Shown: positions 44,081 to 52,756, counted from the first letter of the stretch. The stretch is DNA of 64,000 nt from Fictibacillus sp. b24 (GCF_030348825.1 NZ_JAUCES010000005.1:1054001-1118000), one strand, 5' to 3'. Notes: generated from the letters alone by a model not told the origin. A program made the numbers and translations.

Positions 44081-44249
44081 ACGCGTTCCAATAACCATTT
44101 ATGGGTGCGTTTGCTGAGAATCCGTATGAACACGGATAAGAATAAACACAGCAGTCTCCGCTAAACGAAACGGCTCCGACAATAATGAGCAGCACGAATA
44201 GTACCACATAAAGCGTAAAGCTATCAGAACAGTACTTTCTCGATGACAT
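44079..44249 (-). CDS. YjcZ-like small sporulation-type membrane peptide
   Basis: The 56-residue protein is encoded on the minus strand, with its ATG after GAGGAG. Its hydrophobic helix FTLYVVLFVLLIIVGA matches the core of the YjcZ family of small Bacillus spore-associated peptides. It lacks the usual Gly/Tyr-rich start and carries a Cys/Tyr-rich C-terminal tail (CCVYSYPCSYGF), which is uncommon. The stop codon touches the terminator of the PTS operon. Confidence 0.72.
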   Translation of the reverse strand: MSSRKYCSDSFTLYVVLFVLLIIVGAVSFSGDCCVYSYPCSYGFSANAPINGYWNA

Positions 44250-44337
44250 GGTTTCACTCCTCTTCTTGCACTATGAGAAGCCGATTTCTCTCCTCACTCC
44301 ATTTTATGCAAAATGGATAAGCATAGAAACGGTGATA

Positions 44338-44360
44338 AACGCCTCATTTCGAGGAGTTGT
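44338..44360 (-). terminator. Weak terminator downstream of lipoprotein gene
   Basis: The arms AACGCCTC and GAGGAGTT lie just after the stop of the minus-strand gene at 44372. The T-run on the minus strand is short. Confidence 0.4.
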
Positions 44361-44371
44361 CATCTAAGGTT

Positions 44372-45040
44372 TTATTTGTAAGCTTCATCTAAAATGATAT
44401 ATAAGTAATCTACAAATTCCCCTTTTGAAAACATGGTTACTTCATATACATTTCCAAGATCGTTGTAAACAAATGCCGTATCAGTGTCTGTTGTTTCTTC
44501 TACATCTGTTGGAAGTCCGGCAAGTTCTAGAGCTCTTAATTTTTCATCATCCGTAAACAGAATTTCCTCATCGATTACGGAATAGACTAAACGGGCAGCT
44601 TTTCCTTCAACAAATGTAACCGCGTATTTCTCGTTTTGATAATACCGTACAACTGCAGGTACGAATTGAGTAGTGCCAGAATAACGATACTGAATTTCTT
44701 CTGATCGAGAGGGTTCTCCCCATTTATCGCTTATTTGCTGTTCAGAAAGGTTCGTGAGTTCACTTGCTACAAATTCGTAATTGTCAGTTAAATAATCTTT
44801 TTCATTTGTATCTGCATTTTCTTCATCAGCAACTTCAGTGCTCTCATCTTCTGTTGCTGCTGTTTCTGTCGCTTTTGTATCTTCTTCGTCTTGACCAGTT
44901 GTTGATGAATCGGTGGCTTTTTCGTTATTATTTTCAGTTTGGGTTTCTGAAGCACCTTGTTCATTTTGTTTAGTATCTTTTGAACAAGCAGTAATAGCAA
45001 ACAAACCAATTATAAGAATGAATAGTAATACTTTTTTCAT
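44372..45040 (-). CDS. Lipoprotein of unknown function
   Basis: The 222-residue protein has a lipoprotein signal (lipobox AITAC) and a long acidic, Thr/Glu/Asp-rich linker (about 20-82). A folded domain of ~135 residues follows (NLSEQQISDKWGEPSRSEEI; AVTFVEGKAARLVYSV) whose pattern hints at a DUF4309- or SmpA-like beta fold. I cannot assign a family. It is monocistronic with an ATG after GAGGG. Confidence 0.65.
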   Translation of the reverse strand: MKKVLLFILIIGLFAITACSKDTKQNEQGASETQTENNNEKATDSSTTGQDEEDTKATETAATEDESTEVADEENADTNEKDYLTDNYEFVASELTNLSEQQISDKWGEPSRSEEIQYRYSGTTQFVPAVVRYYQNEKYAVTFVEGKAARLVYSVIDEEILFTDDEKLRALELAGLPTDVEETTDTDTAFVYNDLGNVYEVTMFSKGEFVDYLYIILDEAYK

Positions 45041-45410
45041 TGATAATCCCTCATTATGTAATTCATATAGTTAAATAGACACTAACAATGTTAACAAAAG
45101 AATGCAGAAATTGAAAATGAAAAGTATGGCAGATTAAGAAACTTATAGCTCTTTACGAATAGACTGACATCTATGCTGATTCGTTTCATAAAATAAAGTA
45201 AGGTAGTTTGAGTAAACTGTTTTCCTTTCCAGGCTGCTCTTTTCCACGGGAGATTAGAGTAGCCCAAAGAAAAACCTAATTCTTATAATTGTAACACCCT
45301 GTTAAAATGACATATTAAGTAAGACCTTTTGTAATATTTCATTTTGTTAATAAATCATCTACAATATATGGTAGACACCCAAATGAAGACGTCAATGATG
45401 AAGGGCAGGT
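45041..45410. other. 370-bp intergenic region with degraded repeat
   Basis: This region holds the promoters of the lipoprotein gene and of the exonuclease gene. A short, badly degraded relative of the dispersed repeat (CTTTCCAGGCTGCTCTTTTC) is at 45220-45252. No gene is seen. Confidence 0.45.
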
Positions 45411-46064
45411 GTGAAAGGGATGCAATATATTGTTTATGATCTAGAAATGACTAACCGATTATCTGAGATCATTGAGATCGGTGCTGTACGAATGACAGAA
45501 ATTAATGGAGAGCTGACAATCCTTGATACTTTTCAATCGTTTGTCCAGCCAAAAATGGATAAGCTGAATTCAAGAATTACGAATTTAACGGGAATAACAA
45601 AAAAAGATTTAATTTCTGCCCCCGTTTATACAGAAGCAATAGAAAATTTCAAATCGTGGATTGGGCTTGAGGAGTATTATCTATGTTCTTGGGGACCAGA
45701 AGATAAATGGGCACTTATTACGGATTCAACATTTCACCAAACAGAAACCGATTGGATCATAAACCATAATGATCTGCAATTTCATTTTAGTTTGCTTCAC
45801 GATAGTGAAAAAGGGTTTCGATATGGCTTGTCCCGTGCACTTCTTACAATGGAGCTCTCATATGAAGGTTCGAAGCACAGAGCTTTAGATGATGCTATTA
45901 ACACAGGCAGGATTCTTAAGAGGATTCATAAACAGATTGAGATTGTAAAAAATCCTACCTCATACTTAGAGTCTAAGCTTTTCGAACCAGAAAAACTGGT
46001 GTACAAAACAAAAGCAGAAGAAAGCGTATCGCCATTTGCTTCCTTATCAAAGTTATTTAACTAA
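45411..46064 (+). CDS. DEDDh-type 3'-5' exonuclease family protein
   Basis: The 217-residue protein has ExoI motif YDLEMT, an ExoII region (APVYTEAIENFKSWIG) and ExoIII motif HRALDDAINTGRIL, the DEDDh pattern of ExoX/DnaQ-type and KapD-like exonucleases. It acts on DNA or RNA 3' ends; the specific role is unknown. The GTG at 45411 or the ATG at 45420 could start it; both lie close to AAGGGCAGG. It is monocistronic. Confidence 0.8.
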   Translation: MKGMQYIVYDLEMTNRLSEIIEIGAVRMTEINGELTILDTFQSFVQPKMDKLNSRITNLTGITKKDLISAPVYTEAIENFKSWIGLEEYYLCSWGPEDKWALITDSTFHQTETDWIINHNDLQFHFSLLHDSEKGFRYGLSRALLTMELSYEGSKHRALDDAINTGRILKRIHKQIEIVKNPTSYLESKLFEPEKLVYKTKAEESVSPFASLSKLFN

Positions 46065-46154
46065 AGTATTTTTACTTTTATATGTAAACCTTTCAGGAAT
46101 AGAAGATAACACAAATAACTAAAATAGGACTTTGTTCCTGTTATTTCGATATTC

Positions 46155-46223
46155 TTCGACAAAAACAGGTAGGCATTATAGGGTATAATCCATAAAAAGT
46201 AAGATATGTCGTCATTTGACGAA
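46155..46223 (+). promoter_or_regulatory. Candidate Spo0A-boxed promoter
   Basis: Two Spo0A-type boxes flank a TATAAT (46184-46189): TTCGACA (46155-46161, inverted) and TGACGAA (46217-46223). Their placement around the promoter of the 46284 gene suggests Spo0A control. Confidence 0.4.
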
Positions 46224-46283
46224 TTGTTTTTGTAGGAAAATGACCTTAGTTTCGATAATAATGGTAGTGGGGGGTGTTTATTA

Positions 46284-46511
46284 GTGGATACTACATACTA
46301 CATAACTAATAAAAACAATCAATTATTGGAATTATTGAATACGATAGATTATCGCTTGGCAGATGCAACACTTGAAGAAGTGGATTCAATTATCAAACTT
46401 AAAGAAGAACTATTAGCAAACGATGGTATACATATTACTCCTGAACAAATTAACAATATCATTTCTTTGTTACTGTCCTTTGTCCCTGAAAAAGTTAGAG
46501 AAGTGGGTTAA
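46284..46511 (+). CDS. Small acidic helical protein, unknown function
   Basis: The 75-residue protein starts at a GTG after GGGGGG. It has two amphipathic helices (NQLLELLNTIDYRLADATLE and EQINNIISLLLSFVPEKV). I recognise no family. Two Spo0A-like boxes surround a TATAAT upstream, so expression may change at the onset of sporulation. A short hairpin terminator follows. Confidence 0.6.
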   Translation: MDTTYYITNKNNQLLELLNTIDYRLADATLEEVDSIIKLKEELLANDGIHITPEQINNIISLLLSFVPEKVREVG

Positions 46512-46515
46512 TGCA

Positions 46516-46545
46516 GAATCTCTATAGAAGAGGTTCTTTTTTTTT
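46516..46545 (+). terminator. Terminator
   Basis: The arms AGAATCTC and GAGGTTCT are followed by T9, just downstream of the 46284 gene. Confidence 0.7.
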
Positions 46546-46593
46546 ATATCCAAAAGTTATTTTCGAACCCTCAATTCTTTATTAGGGGGTAGT

Positions 46594-46628
46594 GCAAAAA
46601 AAACAGTAGCTAAAAATGGCTACTGTTT
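46594..46628 (-). terminator. Terminator of the TrkA-C gene
   Basis: The arms AAACAGTAGC and GCTACTGTTT are followed on the minus strand by T7. The hairpin overlaps the stop codon. Confidence 0.75.
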
Positions 46629-47323
46629 GATTGTTTTTTTTCTTTACTCTTTTTCATTTCCTCCATTTCATCTTTAAATTGTTCTTGAAGGGAATGCTGG
46701 TGGCCGTAAAGAAAAATCATATCTCCTTCTTGGATCTCTGTCGTGTAGCTATCCTTTCTAAGTGTTACATCACCACGTTTAATAAATAACACGAGTAAGT
46801 CTTTGTCCTTTTCAATAACATCCTTCAACATCTTTCCAATAATAGAAGACCCTTTATGTATGGGCAGCTCTATTACTACATCATCTTCTTCAAAATACAT
46901 CACGTCACGCAGTGGCAGATCAGATAAGTTGTAATTCTTTTGCATATGTTTATCAAACGATTTCTTCATAAAGTTCTTAAGTTTAGGCATGCTTAAAATA
47001 AGGTGAACCCCGATCAGGACTAAAATAATGATTCCAAGCTCTATGGATCTAAACTCATCGGATAGGATATTGCTGATCGAAGAAATAATAACGGCAAGTG
47101 AAAAAACACCGAATAAGATAAGAAAAGTGCTTAATCGTCTTCGGATAGGATGTTCTAAGATTAACTCCGATTCACCTGTTGTGAATCCAGTAGCAGTAAA
47201 CATTGAGATTACCTGAAAGCGGGCAATTTCTTTTTTTAAACCGGTAAGGGTAAAGAGCAGTACATTAATTTCAATTACAATAGCGATAATTGCAAAATAT
47301 AGTAGCGTGAATATAAATCCCAC
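46610..47323 (-). CDS. Membrane protein with C-terminal RCK/TrkA-C domain
   Basis: The 237-residue protein has four predicted helices (about 3-27, 64-84, 91-112 and nearby) and a loop FQVISMFTATGFTTGESELI that resembles the pore-like GFTTGE motif of Trk/Ktr K+ transporters. A TrkA-C domain follows (MYFEEDDVVIELPIHKGSSI; YTTEIQEGDMIFLYG). TrkA-C domains often bind c-di-AMP or other ligands. It may be a K+/cation transporter component, but the pore is too short for a complete KtrB. The GTG follows GGAGG. Confidence 0.7.
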   Translation of the reverse strand: MGFIFTLLYFAIIAIVIEINVLLFTLTGLKKEIARFQVISMFTATGFTTGESELILEHPIRRRLSTFLILFGVFSLAVIISSISNILSDEFRSIELGIIILVLIGVHLILSMPKLKNFMKKSFDKHMQKNYNLSDLPLRDVMYFEEDDVVIELPIHKGSSIIGKMLKDVIEKDKDLLVLFIKRGDVTLRKDSYTTEIQEGDMIFLYGHQHSLQEQFKDEMEEMKKSKEKKQSNSSHF

Positions 47324-47459
47324 AAAGGCACCTCCGTTTAAATTCTTCTTTTACCTTTATACCCTTAATTTCTATAAGTAATAGATAAATTATTAAATAT
47401 TTCTCTGTTTCATAAACGTGCTCTCCTCCTCATATAGTTTTGTACAGGAGGGGATGAAG

Positions 47460-47618
47460 ATGACTGGTTTCCTTATTACTTTAATACCAGCAAGCCTATT
47501 GTGCGGAGGTGTAGCACTACTCATTCATTCTTTTGTTAAAAAAGACTCGTACCAGTATGACCAAGAAAACCTTTGGGAAGACTCATCTCTTACTTCAGAA
47601 GATTATCGGATCAAATAG
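47460..47618 (+). CDS. Small single-helix membrane protein
   Basis: The 52-residue protein starts at the ATG six bases after GGAGGGG. It has one helix (FLITLIPASLLCGGVALLIH) and an acidic, Tyr-containing tail (DSYQYDQENLWEDSSL). It lies divergent to the TrkA-C gene and upstream of the SGNH hydrolase. The family is unknown. Confidence 0.55.
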   Translation: MTGFLITLIPASLLCGGVALLIHSFVKKDSYQYDQENLWEDSSLTSEDYRIK

Positions 47619-47692
47619 CACATTCATTACTTGATATTTTCCCTCGTTATGGTAAAAAGTAAGATAACAATAACTAGAATCGAGGATATGTT

Positions 47693-48433
47693 GTGCGGAA
47701 AGTATCAAAGAAATGGCTAATTGGCGGAGCAGCTCTTGCTATACTTCTATTTATCATCTTTCAGAACTTCGGTAAAACAGAAGTTGCGAGTGAGACAAAA
47801 ACAATTAAGATTGTTGCTCTTGGAGACTCGTTAACTTACGGTGTTGGAGATCCGTCTAAAACAGGTTATATAGGCATCGTTAAAAGAAATATTCAAAAGC
47901 AAACAGGCCGAAATGTTATCGTTAATAATTTCGGAATTAGCGGACAGCGTTCGGATCAATTGTTAAAACAACTTGAAAATGGTGTTGTGCTAAAAGCGTT
48001 AAAGCAAGCTGATCATGTGTTTGTATTCATAGGAACCAATGACTTTAGACATGCTGCAGGCTGGAACTTTCGTCAGCTTCCACAACAGCCGCTTCTGCTC
48101 GGGAAAGAAAAATTAAGAAACAATTTGAGCAAAACCTTGACTGTTGTGAGAGAAAATAACTCGTTTGCCCCCGTCTATGTGCTAGGACTATATAATCCTT
48201 ACTTTGGTAAAGCCTATGACCCAACTGCTTCTGATAGCATTCAGTCTTGGAATGAAGCGATCATTGAAGTAAGTAATGAGAGCACGCTTACTAAGTACAT
48301 CTCAACTTATGAACTCTACGAAAACGTTGAAAAAGACATGTATTTTTCTGATTCATTGCATCCTAACCGCAGGGGATATAATAAGCTGGGGAATTGGGTT
48401 TACAGCCAGTGGAAACCTTTAAATCAAGAATAG
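47693..48433 (+). CDS. Membrane-anchored SGNH/GDSL hydrolase (YpmR-like)
   Basis: The 246-residue protein starts at a GTG. An N-terminal anchor (ALAILLFIIFQNF) precedes an SGNH hydrolase domain with block I GDSLTYGVGD (nucleophile Ser), Gly in NNFGISGQRS, Asn in IGTNDFRH and the Asp-His pair in SLHPNRRGY. It is probably an extracellular esterase or lipase; the substrate is unknown. It is similar in size and arrangement to B. subtilis YpmR. A strong terminator follows. Confidence 0.83.
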   Translation: MRKVSKKWLIGGAALAILLFIIFQNFGKTEVASETKTIKIVALGDSLTYGVGDPSKTGYIGIVKRNIQKQTGRNVIVNNFGISGQRSDQLLKQLENGVVLKALKQADHVFVFIGTNDFRHAAGWNFRQLPQQPLLLGKEKLRNNLSKTLTVVRENNSFAPVYVLGLYNPYFGKAYDPTASDSIQSWNEAIIEVSNESTLTKYISTYELYENVEKDMYFSDSLHPNRRGYNKLGNWVYSQWKPLNQE

Positions 48434-48469
48434 CCTCCAAAGAAGTGTTTGACTTCTTGGAGGTTTTTT
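48434..48469 (+). terminator. Terminator after SGNH hydrolase
   Basis: The 12-base arms CCTCCAAAGAAG and CTTCTTGGAGG-type are followed by T6. Confidence 0.88.
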
Positions 48470-48478
48470 AATTTGGTT

Positions 48479-48513
48479 GTTTTCATAAACTTTGTTGCCC
48501 TTGAAAGTGGTTG
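48479..48513 (-). repeat. Copy of a second dispersed repeat module
   Basis: On the minus strand this reads ATCAACCACTTTCAAGGGCA followed by ACAAAGTTTATG, closely matching the copies at 52333-52373 and 58007-58041. Confidence 0.6.
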
Positions 48514-48590
48514 ATTTCCATTCCAGGTGCTCGCTTTCCGCGGGGCAGGAGTCTCGCACCTTGCACTCCAATCAACTGTCAAAGAAGAAA
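48507..48590. repeat. Dispersed structured repeat, internally deleted copy
   Basis: This copy contains GTGGTTGATTTCCATTCCAG and CTTTCCGCGGGGCAGG, then jumps directly to GAGTCTCGCACC and ends CACTCCAATCAACTG. The middle part present in the 9927-10060 copy is missing. Confidence 0.7.
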
Positions 48591-48652
48591 GTAGAAACAC
48601 CCTCTTATCACCACTATTTTTTAAAGAAGAACCATTTTTTTTAAAAAGACCA

Positions 48653-48707
48653 TTGACTTGAGAATGATTATCATTATAATTAGAATTGAAGTTGATAATC
48701 GTTTTCA
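48653..48707 (+). promoter_or_regulatory. Promoter with two Fur boxes
   Basis: TTGACT (48653-48658), 16 bases, then TATAAT (48675-48680). A Fur box GAGAATGATTATCATTATA (17 of 19 consensus positions) covers 48660-48678, between and over the promoter elements. A second, TGATAATCGTTTTCA, lies at 48693-48707. Iron-dependent repression of the transporter genes downstream is expected. Confidence 0.85.
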
Positions 48708-48739
48708 ATTAATTTATACATAGAGGGAGCAAGAAGAAA

Positions 48740-49825
48740 ATGCAGAAGAAGAATTTATTCACAACATTTATTATTGTTCTACTAGCAGCTGTTATTATGG
48801 CCGGCTGTGGGAAGTCAAATGATGGTGCAAGTTCAGGTAATGACAAAGCATCTAATAAAGAAGAAAAAAATAGCGGGGAAGTTAATCTATACACAAGCCG
48901 TCATTATGACGTTGATGATAAAATATTTGCTGATTTTACAAAAGAGACTGGAATTAAGGTAAACGTTATTAAAGGGAAAGAAGATGAATTGATTGAGCGT
49001 CTTTCTAGAGAAGGAAAGGCTACTAAAGGAGATCTATTCTTCACATCTGATGCAGGCCGTTTACATTGGGCAAAAGATAAAGATCTGCTCCAAAGCGTTG
49101 AAAGTGATACGTTAAGCAAGAACATTCCTGAGAATTTAAAAGATAAAGATAACCAATGGTATGGTTTAACGAAACGTGCACGTGTAATTGTTTATTCTAA
49201 GGATAAAGTTGACCCTTCTGAGCTATCTACTTATGAAGCTCTAACAGAAGACAAATGGAAAGGGAAAGTGCTTATCCGTTCTTCTGAAAATATTTACAAC
49301 CAATCATTAGTGTCTTCTTTTATATCACTAAACGGTAAAGAAGAAGCTAAGAAATGGGCAGAAGGTATCGTGAATAACATGGCTCGTGACCCTCAAGGCG
49401 GTGACCGCGATCAAGCAAAAGGTATCGTTGCTGGTGAAGGTGATGTTGCAATCATGAACTCTTACTATTTTGGACAGATGCTAAACTCTGAAGATCCTGA
49501 AGAAGTGAAAGTTGCTGAACAGCTAAAAGTGTTCTTCCCTAACCAAGAGACTACTGGAACACATATCAATATTAGCGGGATCGGTGTAACGAAACATGCT
49601 AAGAACAAAGAAAATGCAATCAAATTAATGGAATACTTATCAAGTCCAGATGTACAAAAAGTATTTGCTGAAGCGAACTATGAGTACCCTGTTAATAAAG
49701 AAGTTGAACCTTCTGAGCTGTTAAAATCTTGGGGTGAGTTTAAGGAACAAGACCTTAATCTTTCTGAGCTTGGGGAAAACAATGCAGATGCTGTTAAAAT
49801 CTTAAATGAAGTAAGCTGGAAATAA
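48740..49825 (+). CDS. Ferric iron ABC transporter substrate-binding lipoprotein
   Basis: The 361-residue lipoprotein (lipobox IMAGC) begins its mature domain NLYTSRHYDVDDKIFADFTK. It has the tandem-tyrosine iron ligands in IMNSYYFGQM and a conserved GIGVTKHAKNKENAIKLMEY, typical of the FbpA/FutA ferric-binding class. Two Fur boxes overlap its promoter. The ATG follows GAGGGAG. It is followed by permease and ATPase genes, giving a complete Fe(III) import system. Confidence 0.9.
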   Translation: MQKKNLFTTFIIVLLAAVIMAGCGKSNDGASSGNDKASNKEEKNSGEVNLYTSRHYDVDDKIFADFTKETGIKVNVIKGKEDELIERLSREGKATKGDLFFTSDAGRLHWAKDKDLLQSVESDTLSKNIPENLKDKDNQWYGLTKRARVIVYSKDKVDPSELSTYEALTEDKWKGKVLIRSSENIYNQSLVSSFISLNGKEEAKKWAEGIVNNMARDPQGGDRDQAKGIVAGEGDVAIMNSYYFGQMLNSEDPEEVKVAEQLKVFFPNQETTGTHINISGIGVTKHAKNKENAIKLMEYLSSPDVQKVFAEANYEYPVNKEVEPSELLKSWGEFKEQDLNLSELGENNADAVKILNEVSWK

Positions 49826-49838
49826 AATGTAAAAAATT

Positions 49839-49863
49839 GCCGTATCGCATTTTGTGATACGGC
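49839..49863 (+). promoter_or_regulatory. Stabilising hairpin between binding protein and permease genes
   Basis: The arms GCCGTATC and GATACGGC have no T-run after them. It probably protects the upstream mRNA or partly separates expression levels. Confidence 0.5.
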
Positions 49864-49916
49864 TAATCGTATGTAGAAACGAACAGCTAGACCTAACCAG
49901 ATGAGTAAAGAAGAAG

Positions 49917-51566
49917 GTGAAAATGTTGTATTTGATTCGAAAAATGAGATCGCAATTTAATAGTTGGGCTCTGCTTAGCTTTATTTTTTCAATTTTAATC
50001 ATTTTACCGGCTTTGCTCATTATGGTTCAGTTATTCGCGGAGAGTAATGAGAATTGGGAACATATTAAAGAATTTTTGCTAAAGAACTATATTATAAATT
50101 CGGTAACACTAGTTATTTTTACAGGAATATTTACTGTAATCATTGGTGTAAGTGCAGCGTGGCTCGTGACTGCCTATACGTTTCCGATGCAGCGTTTCTT
50201 TAAATGGGGATTAATTCTTCCTCTTGCGATTCCTCCCTATATCGGAGCGTATACGTACCATGGCATTCTGAATTACACGGGTGTTATCCAAACAAATCTT
50301 AGAAATCACTTTAGTATAAAGGTTGATCAAAAGTTCTTTGACATTATGAACATACCAGGAGCAATTTTTATCTTTACTTTGTTCCTCTATCCATATGTTT
50401 ATATCATCACAAGAAGTTTCTTGGAAAACCAGTCTTCTTCTCTAATAGAAAATGCACGTGTTTTAGGTAAAGGTTCATTCCAAACGTTTATACAAGTGGT
50501 ACTTCCAATATCTCGAACAGCAATAGTAGGCGGTGTCTCTTTAGTTATCTTAGAGGTATTTAACGATTATGGTGTTGTTAAATACTTTGGAATTCAAACG
50601 TTTAGCACAGCTATTTTTCAAGCTTGGTTTGGAATGGGAGATATTCAATCTGCCATTAAATTAGCGGGTACATTGATGGTAATCGTTGTCTTTATCCTAA
50701 TCGCAGAAAAGTTGATACGGGGGCGGAAACAGTTCAGCTATTCAACGTCAAAAGTACGCCCATTGCAGCCGAAGGAATTAAAAGGTTGGAAAAAGTACTC
50801 TGTTCTTACCTTATTCCTTGCATTGTTTGCAATAGCCTTTCTTATTCCTTTCATCCAGCTTTTACAGTGGGTGTACATGACATATGATGTAATCTTAAGT
50901 GAGGTTTTTCTGGATTTAATTTGGAATTCGGTGTTTGTGGCTTCCATAGGTTCAGGGCTAATCATTATTACCGCTCTCATAATCGCTAATTTTAGTCGTC
51001 TTTCAAAAGGATGGGTCAGCAAGTTTTTTTCAAAGATAACGGTTTTGGGATATTCGATACCTGGTGCTGTTATTGCGATAGGTGTACTCACGTTATTTCT
51101 TGCACTGGATCAAAAGGTTATTGTCTTATATGAATGGATGGGGCTGGAGCCTACGCTTGTATTAAGCTTAAGCATCAGTATGCTGATCTTTGCCTATGTT
51201 GTCCGCTTTTTGGCCGTAGGGTATAACTCTATTGAATCTGGCTTTGAAAAAGTGGGGACAGTTTTCACAGATGCCTCCAGGACATTAGGAATGTCTGTTA
51301 CTAGGACCTTTTTTAAAGTGGATATAAAAATGATAAAAGGTGCGATTGCTGGCGGTTTTATTCTAGTTTTCGTTGATATTTTGAAAGAATTGCCCTTAAC
51401 GCTCATACTGCAGCCATTTAACTTCTACACGCTAGCTACGAAAACTTTCCAATATGCGAGTGATGAACGAATTCATGAAGCCTCTGTTTCGTCTATGGTG
51501 ATTATTTGTATAAGTGCACTGTCGATATTCTTTTTACACAAAGTTTTAGAAAAGGAGCCAAAATAA
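49917..51566 (+). CDS. Ferric iron ABC transporter permease (FbpB-like, fused two-domain)
   Basis: The 549-residue membrane protein has about 12 helices in two homologous halves. Each carries the EAA-type loop (ENARVLGKGSFQTFIQVVLP in the first; DASRTLGMSVTRTFFKVDIK in the second). This double-length form is typical of Fe(III) permeases of the FbpB/SfuB type. An ATG at 49920-49922 is also possible. Its stop overlaps the ATPase start (TAATG). Confidence 0.9.
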   Translation: MKMLYLIRKMRSQFNSWALLSFIFSILIILPALLIMVQLFAESNENWEHIKEFLLKNYIINSVTLVIFTGIFTVIIGVSAAWLVTAYTFPMQRFFKWGLILPLAIPPYIGAYTYHGILNYTGVIQTNLRNHFSIKVDQKFFDIMNIPGAIFIFTLFLYPYVYIITRSFLENQSSSLIENARVLGKGSFQTFIQVVLPISRTAIVGGVSLVILEVFNDYGVVKYFGIQTFSTAIFQAWFGMGDIQSAIKLAGTLMVIVVFILIAEKLIRGRKQFSYSTSKVRPLQPKELKGWKKYSVLTLFLALFAIAFLIPFIQLLQWVYMTYDVILSEVFLDLIWNSVFVASIGSGLIIITALIIANFSRLSKGWVSKFFSKITVLGYSIPGAVIAIGVLTLFLALDQKVIVLYEWMGLEPTLVLSLSISMLIFAYVVRFLAVGYNSIESGFEKVGTVFTDASRTLGMSVTRTFFKVDIKMIKGAIAGGFILVFVDILKELPLTLILQPFNFYTLATKTFQYASDERIHEASVSSMVIICISALSIFFLHKVLEKEPK

Positions 51567-52279
51567 TGTTTGTTCAAATCAAAGATTTAGCGTTCAATTA
51601 TAAAAATTCCCGTAAGCCTCTATTTGAAAACCTTTCTTTAGGGTTTAAACAAGGTGAAGTTACTGTAATATTAGGCCAGAGCGGTAGCGGGAAAAGCACA
51701 TTGCTTCGTTTAATTGCAGGCTTAGAAATGCCTACAAAGGGATCGATTTTAATTGATCGTGCCGTTATGAACGATTCATTTCGATTTGTACAGCCTGAAA
51801 AGCGCGGGGTAGGACTTGTTTTTCAAGATTATGCCCTTTTTCCGCATATGACGGTTGAGAAGAACATTAAGTTTGGCCTTCATAAAATGAGTCGTAAACA
51901 GAAGCAATACCGCATGGAGGAGCTTCTGACTATGGTAGGAATGGAAGAGTATGCTTCTCGTTATCCTTACGAATTAAGTGGGGGTCAGCAGCAGCGAGTA
52001 GCTTTAGCGAGAGCATTGGCACCAAATCCATCGTTAATTATGTTTGATGAACCTTTTAGTAACTTAGATACTAAACTTCAAGAACAGATTCGTGATGATT
52101 TGAAAGAAATCTTAAAACGTACTGGGATTACTTCTATTTTTGTTACACATGACGAAGAAGATGCGCGTGCGATTGGGGACAGGATTGTACTTATGCAGGA
52201 CGGTAAGATCCAGGAAGCAGGTAGACCAGAGGCAGTATTTAAACAGAATAGAGAAAAGCTTTCGTTAGCTTATGTATAA
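51566..52279 (+). CDS. Ferric iron ABC transporter ATP-binding protein
   Basis: The 237-residue ATPase has Walker A GQSGSGKST, signature LSGGQQQRVALARA, Walker B IMFDEPFSNLD and H-loop FVTHDEEDA. It is translationally coupled to the permease by a one-base overlap; the in-frame start at 51506 lies inside the permease gene and is not used. It lacks the C-terminal regulatory extension of the MalK type. A strong terminator closes the operon. Confidence 0.92.
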   Translation: MFVQIKDLAFNYKNSRKPLFENLSLGFKQGEVTVILGQSGSGKSTLLRLIAGLEMPTKGSILIDRAVMNDSFRFVQPEKRGVGLVFQDYALFPHMTVEKNIKFGLHKMSRKQKQYRMEELLTMVGMEEYASRYPYELSGGQQQRVALARALAPNPSLIMFDEPFSNLDTKLQEQIRDDLKEILKRTGITSIFVTHDEEDARAIGDRIVLMQDGKIQEAGRPEAVFKQNREKLSLAYV

Positions 52280-52282
52280 ATA

Positions 52283-52309
52283 AAAAAACCGGGGCTATCC
52301 CGGTTTTTT
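52283..52309 (+). terminator. Terminator of the iron transporter operon
   Basis: The arms AAAAAACCGGG and CCCGGTTTTTT surround GCTAT. Confidence 0.9.
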
Positions 52310-52332
52310 GCTACTTCTACAAGATTGTTTAA

Positions 52333-52373
52333 ACGGAAAACAACTACTTCCAAGACAACAAAGCTTACAAAAG
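52333..52373 (+). repeat. Copy of the second dispersed repeat module
   Basis: AAAACAACTACTTCCAAGAC is followed by AACAAAGCTTACAAAAGG. Related copies are at 58007-58041 (+) and 48479-48513 (-). Confidence 0.6.
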
Positions 52374-52377
52374 GAGC

Positions 52378-52572
52378 CTATTTTTTAAATTGAGCGTCCA
52401 ATTTCCCGTTCATGTCGATTAAGAATCCGATTTCTCGGCCTAATAGTTCTCCAAGTTCTTTTGCTTTCTTTTCACTCTCGTTCTTTATCTGTTCAATCGT
52501 TAGCTCGCCTTTTAATTTTGAAGCACCAACGATAATGCTTAAGTCACCTTTTTCATAAAATACAATTTTCAT
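52378..52572 (-). CDS. Small protein of unknown function
   Basis: The 64-residue protein has a short beta-like start (MKIVFYEKGDLSIIVGASKL) and an amphipathic helix (TIEQIKNESEKKAKELGELL). The ATG follows AGGGAGG. I do not recognise the family. It is a lone gene on the minus strand, between the iron operon and the c-di-AMP riboswitch. Confidence 0.6.
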   Translation of the reverse strand: MKIVFYEKGDLSIIVGASKLKGELTIEQIKNESEKKAKELGELLGREIGFLIDMNGKLDAQFKK

Positions 52573-52756
52573 TTACAATACCTCCCTGAAAAATAAAACC
52601 TTCTACATATTTCGCTGTTATCCTCATACTTATGGGGTAGCAGTGAGAATATGGAAAAACATTCATGATGAAACTATTAATTGGAATAAATAAGTATATC
52701 GTGTTTTCTTGACAAGTTTTTATGTATGTTGATAAAATTAGAGCATATTCATATGA

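Noticed and set aside
48424-48708. 94-codon minus-strand frame
   Set aside because: It spans a terminator, a dispersed repeat and the Fur-box promoter; no start signal.
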